The notes under the pieces were generated by a model that saw nothing but the letters and a program-made list of their open reading frames with translations, was not told the DNA's origin and did no database searches. Shown here piece by piece: positions 1 through 6,073 of a stretch of DNA of 8,767 bases. Location of the stretch: contig JAEYVE010000049.1 of assembly GCA_023432025.1 (NCBI GenBank), forward strand, positions 1 to 8,767. The letters are read 5' to 3'. Every line of letters starts with the position of its first letter. The first letter of the stretch is position 1. This DNA is from Pseudomonadota bacterium (GTDB taxonomy: Bacteria; Myxococcota_A; Polyangia; Polyangiales; Polyangiaceae). The translations under genes and the position numbers were made by a program.

Positions 1-2
1 CG

Positions 3-2164
3 CTCGTCCGCGAGTACAGCGACAAGGAGCGCTGGGCGGACGCCGTGCCGCTCGCGGAGATGCTGGTTCGCAAGTCGAAGAACCGGGATCGCGGCGAGCA
101 GCACATGCTGAACAAGCTGCTCGGCAAGGTGTACGCCTCCCTGGGCGAGCACGAGAAGGCTCTCAAGGCCTATCAAACCGCAGGCCAGCTCGACCTGACC
201 GATCAGGAAACGATCCGCGGAATCGCGGACGCGGCCTTCGGTATGGAGGATTGGCCGACGGCGCTCACCAACTACCAGAAGGTGCTCACCGCGCTCGGTG
301 AGGACGACGTCGACGCGCGCACGGACGTGTACTTCCGCTTGGGCGCGATCAAGGCCGCACAGGGCCAAGACCGCCAGGCCATCAACAACTACGAGAAGGC
401 GCTCGCTTTGAACGGCGAGCACCGGCCGACGCTCGACGCGCTGGTCCAGACGTACGCCAAGGCAAGCGACTGGAAGCAGGTGGCCGAGTACAAGCGGCAG
501 ATTCTCGACTCGATCTTCGAGGGAGAGGAGCGCTTCGCAGTGCTGCTCGAGATCGGCGACCTCTGGGCGGACAAGGAAAAGAATCCGCACAAGGCGATCG
601 AGGCGTACGAAGAGGCGCTCGACCTCAAGCCGCAGAATCACGTGCTCTTGCACAAGATCCTGCAGTCGTACCAATCGGCCGAAGAGTGGCAGAAGATGGT
701 CGATACGCTCGACGCCATCCGCTCACTCGAGGACCGCGCGGATCGCCAGGCGCGTTACCTCTTCACGCAGGCGCAGATCTACCGCGACAAGCTGGAGGAT
801 ACGGACCGCGCGGTGGAGCTCTTCAACGAGGCGCTCGACAAGAACCCCGAGTTCCTCGAGGCGTTCGAGCGCATCAACAAGATCCTGACGGCGCAGAAGG
901 ACTGGAAACAGCTCGAGCGCGCGTACCGCAAGATGCTTCACCGCATCGCCGGTAAGGGGAACAAGAGCCTGGAGCAGAACCTCTGGCACCAGCTGGGCCT
1001 CATCTACCGCGACCGCACCGGTCAAACGAACGAGGCGATCGACGCGTTCCGCATGGCGTCCGCGGCCAACCCGGATGCTCCGCTCGAGCGTCAGATCTTG
1101 GCGGAGTTGTTCGAGTCCACCGAGCAGTGGGACGAGGCCATCAAGGAGCAGCGCAAGCTCTTGGCGGCCGATCCGCTGGCCATCGAGAATTACCAGGCCC
1201 TCTATCGGCTGTATCTGCACAAGCAGACGTACGATGAGGCTTGGTGCTTGGCGGCTGCCATGTCGTTCATGAAGAAGGCCGATCCGGAAACGGAGCGCTT
1301 CTTCAACGACTACAGGCCGCGCGGCATGCTGCAGGTGACCGGTCGTCTCACGCAGGAGCACTGGGCGAGGGCGCTCGTTCACCCGAACGAGAACCAGTAC
1401 ATCTCGAAGATCTTCGAGATGATCGCGCAGGCCGCGCTCTCTGCGAAGGTGGCTCAGCTCAAGGCGCAAGGAAAGCTGCCGACGCTGGATCCGCGCTTCA
1501 AGCAAGACCCGGCTACGTCGACGGTGACCTTCGCCAAGACGTTCGGTTGGGCTTCGCAGGTGCTGGGCATCCCGGCGCCGGAGCTCTACGTGCGCAACGA
1601 CGTGCAGGCGTACATCACGTCGGTGCCGGCGCAGCCTCCTGCGATGATCGCCGGTCAGCTCGTGCTGAGCGGCTTCCAGCCGCACGAGCTGACGTTCATC
1701 TGCGGCAAACACCGACGGCGTTCCGCCTCGATCACTTCATTCGCACGCTGTTCCCGACTCAGGCCGAGCTCACCATCATGCTCTTCGCGGGCGTGATGTT
1801 GGCTGCTCCGCAGCAGCCGATGCCTCCGGACATGGCGCCGCAAATCCGCGCCACGGCCCAGGAGCTCAGCCGCTACATGACGCCGGTGCAGCTGGAAGGC
1901 CTCCGTCAGGTGGTCAAGAAGTTCATCGAGGCTGGCGCCAAGGCCAACATCAAGCGGTGGAACCAAGCCGTGGAGCTGACCGCTTGCCGGGCCGGCCTGG
2001 TCATCTGTGCCGACCTGGACATCGCTCGCAAGGTGATCAGCCAAGAGGATCAGCTGCCGGGTGACTTGTCGACCGCCGACAAGCTCAAGGAGTTGCTCCT
2101 GTTCGCCGTAAGTGAGGAGTATTCGGCGCTCCGCAAGGCCCTGGGAGTCGCCGTGGGGGCCTGA
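3..2164 (+). CDS. TPR-repeat protein with degenerate M48-like C-terminal domain; 5' end outside window, frameshifted near 1713
   Basis: The frame is open from the left edge (codons start at 3), so the true start lies upstream; the GTG at 45 is internal. Counting from nucleotide 3, residues 1 to about 430 are helical TPR-like repeats, with signatures such as AIEAYEEALDLKP and AINNYEKALALN, a scaffold for protein-protein contacts. No signal peptide or membrane segment is visible. Residues about 515-575 (LGIPAPELYV, then HELTFICGKH) resemble the core of an M48 peptidase without its HExxH zinc motif. At 1713-1714 the frame breaks: one missing base turns an expected Leu codon into a shift, and the conserved-looking continuation (TAFRLDHFIRTLF) runs in the next frame to the TGA at 2162-2164. 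With one base restored, the visible product is about 720 residues. Only the family type is recognised. Its role is unknown; the gene may be intact with a sequencing error, or a young pseudogene. Confidence 0.85.
1710..1717 (+). other. Frameshift site (apparent one-base deletion)
   Basis: Upstream frame reads CGKH up to 1712 and then changes to an Arg/Ser-rich sequence that stops at 1796. The frame starting at 1715 reads TAFRLDHFIRTLFP and continues to 2164 with the same composition and TPR-protein character as the rest. Restoring one base between 1713 and 1714 (CG to CTG, for example) gives CGKH-L-TAFR. No canonical X-XXY-YYZ slippery heptamer overlaps the site, so programmed shifting is not the first choice. 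Confidence 0.8.
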
Positions 2165-2172
2165 GTAGCGCA

Positions 2173-2198
2173 CGCTCGCGCACTTTGGGGCGCGAGCG
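2173..2198. repeat. Hairpin just after the TPR gene stop
   Basis: A perfect 9-bp inverted repeat (2173-2181 with 2190-2198, core CGCTCGCGC) with an 8-base loop starts nine bases after the stop codon. There is no adjacent T run on the plus strand. It may protect the 3' end or act together with the terminator that follows. Confidence 0.55.
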
Positions 2199-2225
2199 CG
2201 TGTGCCAGGAAAAATGAGGGGGGAG

Positions 2226-2260
2226 CGGCCACCGGCGAAAGTCGGTGGCCGACATTTTTT
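2226..2260 (+). terminator. Rho-independent terminator with GAAA tetraloop
   Basis: An 11-bp stem pairs 2226-2236 with 2241-2251 (one G-T wobble at 2235/2242), closed by C-G around a GAAA loop at 2237-2240, a stable GNRA tetraloop. After three bases (ACA) comes a run of six T at 2255-2260. It lies 62 bases after the TPR gene stop and is the natural end of that transcript. On the minus strand the same stem is followed, after a C-rich stretch, by five T (complement of A at 2210-2214), so it could also weakly stop minus-strand transcription from the convergent barrel gene. Confidence 0.85.
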
Positions 2261-2506
2261 GTGGGGGCGCGCAAAGCACGGCGCGAGCGACCGACGCGTG
2301 GCGTCTGGTCTCGCGGTGGGACCTTCCCGTTCGGCAGCTCTGTAGCTGCCAGCGCGCCGACAGGGAGGCCGTAGACGTTCGTCTGCCCGGCCCCGCGGTG
2401 GCCGTTCGTGCGAATACGCCACTCGAGGGCTCGTCGGGGAGTCAGCCGACGTGCAGGGGTGCCTCACGATGGCCAAGCGCGCGGGCGCGTGCCCGGCGCT
2501 GGCGCG
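2261..2506. other. Gene-free convergent spacer with hairpins
   Basis: No convincing coding frame crosses this stretch; the open frames over it are antisense or offset shadows that run into neighbouring genes. It holds a perfect 7-bp stem (2333-2339 with 2344-2350, GGCAGCT/AGCTGCC, loop CTGT), then an imperfect 10-bp stem (2367-2376 with 2381-2392, GTTC loop, two unpaired C), and a short CGTCGG/CCGACG stem near 2434-2453. No tRNA T-arm was found. The region serves as 3' spacer between the convergent TPR and barrel genes; a small RNA is possible but unsupported. Confidence 0.5.
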
Positions 2507-3247
2507 TCACTTCCCGGGGTAATCGAACACGGCTCTCACGCCGACCAAGAAGCGAAAGGGCACGCCTCCGCCCGATTCGTCGTCCGGGCGGGAGAAAAAG
2601 GAGCCCGCCCCCAGCTCGACCACCGGCCCGATGCCGAGCTGCGACAGCGCGTACCAGTCGCCGCCGATTTGAAGCCGCGCCCAATCGAGCCCGGAGTAGC
2701 GCTGCTTTTCGCCGAAGGAGCGAGACGATTGGCTTCTGTAGCCAATGCCGAACGAGAGCCACGGATCGAACCGGAGCCCTTGGACGAGGTGGTAGCGAAC
2801 GAAGGCTCCGCCGGCGTAGCTCGTGGCGTCGCAGTTGGAGTTGCAGTCGTTCCCGTCGCCGAGCGTGAGCAACTGGCCCCAAACGCCGGCCACGACGTGC
2901 CCGCTCAAGCCGTAGCCGAGATCGAGCCCGTAGCCGAGACCCGTGCCGACGCGATCCCGTTGATCGACGCCATCGCTCACCGTGCCGAACGGTAGAGCGT
3001 ACGAGACAGAGCCCGCAGCGACGAAGTGACCGGTAAGCGTGTCAGGAGGCTCGCGAAGCTCTCGTCCCGCCCAACGTGCGCTCGGATCGGGCGACCCGCC
3101 TTCGCCGCTCGCGGCTGCCTCTTCCGTAGAAGCGGTCGCCGCAGGGCTTTCTCCCGCGGTGGTCCGCGCGGGTTCCGCGAGCGCAGGCCCGCTCGCCAGA
3201 AGGCTCAGAAGGGCGACGACGGGCGCCGAAGGACGCAGGCTCGACAT
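2507..3247 (-). CDS. Putative secreted outer-membrane beta-barrel protein
   Basis: A 246-residue protein. The ATG at 3247 is chosen because it begins a classical signal peptide: MSSLRP, a hydrophobic stretch VVALLSLLASG, and a predicted cleavage after ALA at residue 24. An upstream GTG would add 42 residues without hydrophobic character. Residues 25-70 are Ala/Glu/Ser-rich linker. From about 73 to the end the chain alternates polar and hydrophobic residues with Gly and aromatic girdles (GLGYGLDLGYGL, FDPWLSFGIGY, FRFLVGVRAVFDY), typical of an outer-membrane barrel of roughly eight strands. Cys135 and Cys139 (CNSNC) could form a disulfide in a surface loop. The ligand and role are unknown. No Shine-Dalgarno is evident upstream. 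It is divergent from the sigma-54 activator at 3362 and convergent with the TPR gene. The family call rests on pattern only. Confidence 0.8.
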   Translation of the reverse strand: MSSLRPSAPVVALLSLLASGPALAEPARTTAGESPAATASTEEAAASGEGGSPDPSARWAGRELREPPDTLTGHFVAAGSVSYALPFGTVSDGVDQRDRVGTGLGYGLDLGYGLSGHVVAGVWGQLLTLGDGNDCNSNCDATSYAGGAFVRYHLVQGLRFDPWLSFGIGYRSQSSRSFGEKQRYSGLDWARLQIGGDWYALSQLGIGPVVELGAGSFFSRPDDESGGGVPFRFLVGVRAVFDYPGK

Positions 3248-3361
3248 GGGCGGAACAGTTATCACTGCCTGCGTGCATTCCAAAGCGTGAGGCGCCTCAA
3301 AGTGGCGCGCCGCGCGTCGGTTTTCACACAACGGGTTCTTGGGCGGGTCGACAACCCGGGT
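3248..3361. promoter_or_regulatory. Divergent promoter region with 12-bp palindrome
   Basis: These 114 bases separate two divergent start codons and must hold signals for both genes. TGAGGCGCCTCA at 3288-3299 is a perfect 12-bp palindrome, a plausible operator. On the minus strand TGATAACT (3264-3257) could be a -10-like element for the barrel gene, but no good -35 box accompanies it, and it lies so close to the ATG that the leader would be very short. Before the plus-strand ATG, CGGGTT (3332-3337) pairs with AACCCG (3353-3358), or CGGGT (3344-3348) with ACCCG (3354-3358), placing structure over the ribosome-binding region. I found no GG-N10-GC type sigma-54 site with its full consensus. Confidence 0.4.
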
Positions 3362-4675
3362 ATGGCGGACCAAATCTCAGAGCCGACAGAGCGCGACGAC
3401 GCGACGACCGCCGAGCTGAGGCTGGCGCCACGGCGTGGTCCTTGGCGCATCGAGGCGGGAAACGCGCGGACCCATCGCACCCTGACCCTGCGGGACGGGC
3501 AATCCGTGGTACTCGGCACGGGGCCGGGAGCGTCGCTGGTGCTCGAGGACCCGGCCGTGAGCGGTGAGCACTGCGAGCTGGCGTTGAACGGCGACGGACT
3601 GCACGTGGTGGACTTGCGGTCGAGGAACGGGCTCTACGTGGGAGCTGCGCGTGTGCCTCGTGCGGTCATCACGGGGCTCGGTGGAAGCTTCGTCGTGGGT
3701 TGCACCACCGTGACCGCTCGCCCGCTCGTGGAGCGTGAGTCCCCAGCGGGCGATGAAGTGCCGGAGCTCATCGGGCGCTCGGAGCCCATGCTGCGGGTCA
3801 AACGGCTCATCGCTCGCTACGCGAGCTTGCGCGCGCCAGTGCTCATCGTGGGTGAGTCGGGCACGGGCAAGGACGTCGTGGCGCGAGCCCTCCACCGAAG
3901 GAGTGGTCGTGCTGGCGCGTACGTGCCGCTCAACGTGGCGGCGCTCCCGGACACCTTGCTCGACGGTGAGCTCTTCGGACATCGACGCGGCGCGTTCACG
4001 GGCGCGGTCGCCCATCGCGCGGGGGCCTTCGAGCAAGCCGATCGGGGTACCTTGTTTCTCGACGAAATCGCGGAAATGTCGGCCTCTGCACAGGCGAGGC
4101 TTCTGCGCGTCGTGGAGGACGGCCAACTCCGCCCCGTAGGCTCGGAGCAGGCTATGGGCGTCGACGTGCGCATCGTTTCCGCCACCTGGGCGGATCTGCC
4201 GGAGCGCGTGGAAGACGGCGGGTTCCGAAACGATTTGTACCATCGCCTGTCCACGCTGGTCGTCGAGCTGCCGCCTCTCCGTCAACGTCGCACGGACATT
4301 CCCGCCCTCGCGAGCTCGTACCTGGCTCGCATCGAGAACGAGGTGGGGCGCAAGTATCTCTCGCCGGGAACGCTCGCTCGCTTGGTTGCGCACGCCTGGC
4401 CCGGCAACGTGAGGCAACTGTTCGGCGCGCTGTACCGCGCCGCGGCCCAGAGCGAGGGAGACACCATCGAGCCGTGTCATCTCGAGCTCCCCGACGAGCC
4501 AGAAAAGCGTACCGGCAAGCTCACGTTGGAGAGCGCTAGCGAGCTCCTCGAAGCGCACGGTTCAATCAGCGCAGCCGCGCGCGCGGCGGGAGTGCCCCGC
4601 ACCACATTTCGTTCCTTGCTCGAACGCTCCGGTCGCCTGCAGGGGATACCCTCGGGGCCGCCTCCCGGAGGCTAA
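3362..4675 (+). CDS. FHA-domain sigma-54-dependent activator (FHA - AAA+ - Fis HTH)
   Basis: A 437-residue enhancer-binding protein that should remodel sigma-54 RNA polymerase using ATP. Residues about 25-125 are an FHA domain (LGTGPGASLVLED, VSGEHCEL, DLRSRNGLYVG) in place of a receiver domain, so the expected input is a phosphothreonine protein, for example from a Ser/Thr kinase. AAA+ domain, residues 136-365: Walker A GESGTGKD (164-171), the sigma-54 contact loop GAFTGA (210-215), Walker B TLFLDEIAEM, and the sensor/arginine region NDLYHRLSTLVVELPPLRQRR. The Fis-type HTH is at about 391-425 (GSISAAARAAGVPRTTFRSLLERSG). All catalytic signatures look intact. ATG 3362 is used because the FHA domain starts soon after; the frame is open further upstream, but that part lies opposite the barrel gene. 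The FHA domain lacks the usual Gly-Arg and Ser-Arg arginines. The target is unknown; the divergent barrel gene is nearest. Confidence 0.93.
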   Translation: MADQISEPTERDDATTAELRLAPRRGPWRIEAGNARTHRTLTLRDGQSVVLGTGPGASLVLEDPAVSGEHCELALNGDGLHVVDLRSRNGLYVGAARVPRAVITGLGGSFVVGCTTVTARPLVERESPAGDEVPELIGRSEPMLRVKRLIARYASLRAPVLIVGESGTGKDVVARALHRRSGRAGAYVPLNVAALPDTLLDGELFGHRRGAFTGAVAHRAGAFEQADRGTLFLDEIAEMSASAQARLLRVVEDGQLRPVGSEQAMGVDVRIVSATWADLPERVEDGGFRNDLYHRLSTLVVELPPLRQRRTDIPALASSYLARIENEVGRKYLSPGTLARLVAHAWPGNVRQLFGALYRAAAQSEGDTIEPCHLELPDEPEKRTGKLTLESASELLEAHGSISAAARAAGVPRTTFRSLLERSGRLQGIPSGPPPGG

Positions 4676-4684
4676 GCCACGGAG

Positions 4685-4724
4685 GCTCCTCGCGCCGTGC
4701 GTTCGTCGCGAGGAGCGCTCCTCG
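4685..4724. repeat. Overlapping inverted repeats at convergent gene junction
   Basis: GCTCCTCG occurs at 4685-4692 and 4717-4724, with its complement CGAGGAGC between them at 4709-4716. The middle copy can pair with the left (10-bp perfect stem 4685-4694/4707-4716, 12-base loop) or with the right (16-bp perfect palindrome 4709-4724), so the two structures exclude each other in RNA. It fills the 59-bp gap between two stop codons and probably acts as a bidirectional, T-poor transcription end. Confidence 0.6.
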
Positions 4725-4734
4725 AGGCCAGGAC

Positions 4735-5874
4735 TCAGAACGTGCCCGAGAGCGACACGCCGCGCAGCTCGGGCCCAATGACGGGCACCAATGCGGTTCG
4801 TCGCTCTGCGGGCGAGGACTGCGTGGCCACTTCCTGGCCGCGTGTGCCAACCAAATAGTACACCACGGTGCCCACGCCGAAGACGGCTGCTCCCGCGAAA
4901 CCAGCGATGGACACGGTGCGCCACGTGTCTCCGTTGTCGATGCGCTGCTGACGCTCGGCGCACGCGGGTTGAAGCTCGCTGCTCGCCGAGCTGCCGCCGC
5001 TGCACACCACACCGCTCACGTTGCTCTGTGAGGCGCGCTCGGCGATGGCCGAGGAGGCGTCCTTGGCGGAGCTGTAGTGATCGCTGGCGACCAACGCGCC
5101 GGCCACGCCAACGCCCGCGCCCGCCACGGTGAGCCCCAGGCCAGTCAGACCGACCGGTGTCCCGAAGAGCCAACTGAAGAACGGGGGGCGAGCGCCCGGC
5201 GTGCTGTCGGGCTCGGTGAGCGGAGGCGCCGCGACGGAAACGCTCGCAGTCGTGCTCGGTGTCTCGGTCGCCGCTGGCGTCGCCGGCACGGGTGCCGGTG
5301 ACGCGGCGGCGGGCTGGAAGGAGAGCGAGGCGGGCGTGGAGGTGCCGGCCGTGATGGTGAGATCCGTGCTGGTCTTGTTGTCCCCGCTTCTCGCCTCGAG
5401 CGTGTGCGAGCCGGCCGTGAGGTAAATGGGGCGCGGGAGTGGGGCTCTGCCGACGCTTTGCCCGTCCGCGAAGACTTCCGCTCCCGCGACGTCCACGGTG
5501 ACGGTGACTTCGCCGACCTTCGACTTGGCTTCTGCGAGGCCCTTCTGCGCCGTCGCGGTTTCTTCCGGTTTGGCGTCGGGAACCGTCGCCAAGAAGTCGG
5601 AGAAGTGTGTTGCGGCTTCCGCCTCGTACCCCGATTTCAGCTCACTCTGCGCCAAGTTGAGCAGCACCGAAGGATGCGCTCGCAGCGCGTAGGCTTGCAG
5701 AAAAGCCGCGCGTGCCTTGTCGAACTGGCCGGCGTCGTAAAAGCGGACGCCTTCTTTGAAGCGCTCGCGTGCCATTTCCGTAGCGGCCTGATCGTCGGCG
5801 CGCGCGGTGGACACGGGAGCAAGGACTGCGCCTGCCAAAGCGAGCGAGAGAATGAGCGAGATGTGAGTCTTCAT
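4735..5874 (-). CDS. Secreted TPR-PEGA domain protein with two C-terminal membrane segments
   Basis: A 379-residue protein of a type frequent in myxobacterial genomes. The ATG at 5874 opens a clear signal peptide (MKTHISLILSLALAGAVLAP, cleavage likely after ARA at 26). Residues 32-115 form TPR-like helices (RERFKEGVRFYDAGQFDKA, then HPSVLLNLAQSELKSG). Residues 120-187 form a PEGA-type beta domain (GEVTVTVDVAGAEVFADGQ, TAGSHTLEAR), often linked to surface or envelope attachment. A Pro/Ala/Thr linker follows (188-230), then hydrophobic segments at about 239-263 and 319-343. Cys291 and Cys305 between them may form a disulfide. The chain ends in a strand-like GVSLSGTF. The substrate and partner are unknown. 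No Shine-Dalgarno is obvious; a GC-rich inverted repeat sits just upstream of the start. It lies downstream of the 6074-7891 gene on the same strand but is separated from it by a terminator, so it is likely transcribed on its own. Confidence 0.9.
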   Translation of the reverse strand: MKTHISLILSLALAGAVLAPVSTARADDQAATEMARERFKEGVRFYDAGQFDKARAAFLQAYALRAHPSVLLNLAQSELKSGYEAEAATHFSDFLATVPDAKPEETATAQKGLAEAKSKVGEVTVTVDVAGAEVFADGQSVGRAPLPRPIYLTAGSHTLEARSGDNKTSTDLTITAGTSTPASLSFQPAAASPAPVPATPAATETPSTTASVSVAAPPLTEPDSTPGARPPFFSWLFGTPVGLTGLGLTVAGAGVGVAGALVASDHYSSAKDASSAIAERASQSNVSGVVCSGGSSASSELQPACAERQQRIDNGDTWRTVSIAGFAGAAVFGVGTVVYYLVGTRGQEVATQSSPAERRTALVPVIGPELRGVSLSGTF

Positions 5875-5884
5875 GGGTCAGGAC

Positions 5885-5917
5885 GGCCGCGCCAAGAGTC
5901 GTCGCGCGACCGCGGCC
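5885..5917 (-). promoter_or_regulatory. GC-rich inverted repeat in leader of the PEGA gene
   Basis: GGCCGCG (5885-5891) and CGCGGCC (5911-5917) are perfect inverted arms enclosing the 10-bp palindrome GTCGCGCGAC (5901-5910). The structure begins 10 bases upstream of the ATG at 5874, so it could affect ribosome access or serve as a protein-binding site. No function is established. Confidence 0.4.
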
Positions 5918-6012
5918 AGCCTACACCGAGGACAACGCCAGGCGGAATCTGCCTCGAGCAAGTGAGCAGCTTCGGCGCGTCGTTCCGCCCCACCTGCGAA
6001 GAAACGGTCCAC

Positions 6013-6030
6013 GCGAACGGCGGCGTTCGC
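6013..6030. repeat. Perfect 7-bp hairpin between tandem minus-strand genes
   Basis: GCGAACG (6013-6019) and CGTTCGC (6024-6030) form a perfect stem with a GCGG loop. On the minus strand it follows the T-rich end of the 6042-6070 terminator and precedes the leader of the PEGA gene. It could reinforce termination or be an operator. Confidence 0.4.
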
Positions 6031-6041
6031 AGTGGAAAGTT

Positions 6042-6070
6042 TCAAAGAACCCGGTGTTCGAACAGCCGGG
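6042..6070 (-). terminator. Intrinsic terminator of the low-complexity membrane protein gene
   Basis: Read on the minus strand, CCCGG and CCGGG arms (6070-6066 and 6054-6050) enclose the self-complementary TGTTCGAACA, which extends the stem after one bulged base. The stem is followed directly by TTCTTT (6049-6044) and a further T-rich stretch. It starts four bases after the stop codon at 6074-6076, the expected place for the end of this transcript. Confidence 0.7.
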
Positions 6071-6073
6071 AAG

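Noticed and set aside
45..47. GTG as start of the TPR gene
   Set aside because: The frame is open to the left edge with the same protein character (LVREYSDKERWADAV), so the GTG is internal.
723..1712. Long antisense open frame over the TPR gene
   Set aside because: It is Arg/Leu-rich, typical of a shadow frame in GC-rich DNA, with no recognisable domain.
1705..1716. Programmed -1 frameshift signal
   Set aside because: A -1 shift would join the frames as CGKH-P-TAFR, but no canonical slippery heptamer is present and no strong downstream stem was seen.
2245..2868. Plus-strand open frame across the spacer into the barrel gene
   Set aside because: It is extremely Arg-rich and lies antisense to the barrel gene, which has a signal peptide and beta-strand pattern.
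3026..3361. N-terminal extension of the sigma-54 activator
   Set aside because: It would overlap the signal-peptide end of the opposite-strand barrel gene, is Arg/Ala-rich low-quality sequence, and the FHA domain is complete from 3362.
6055..6064. TGTTCGAACA, resembling a tRNA T-loop
   Set aside because: The base after GTTCGAAC is A on both strands where a tRNA needs C61, and no acceptor, D or anticodon arms fit. It is part of a terminator stem.
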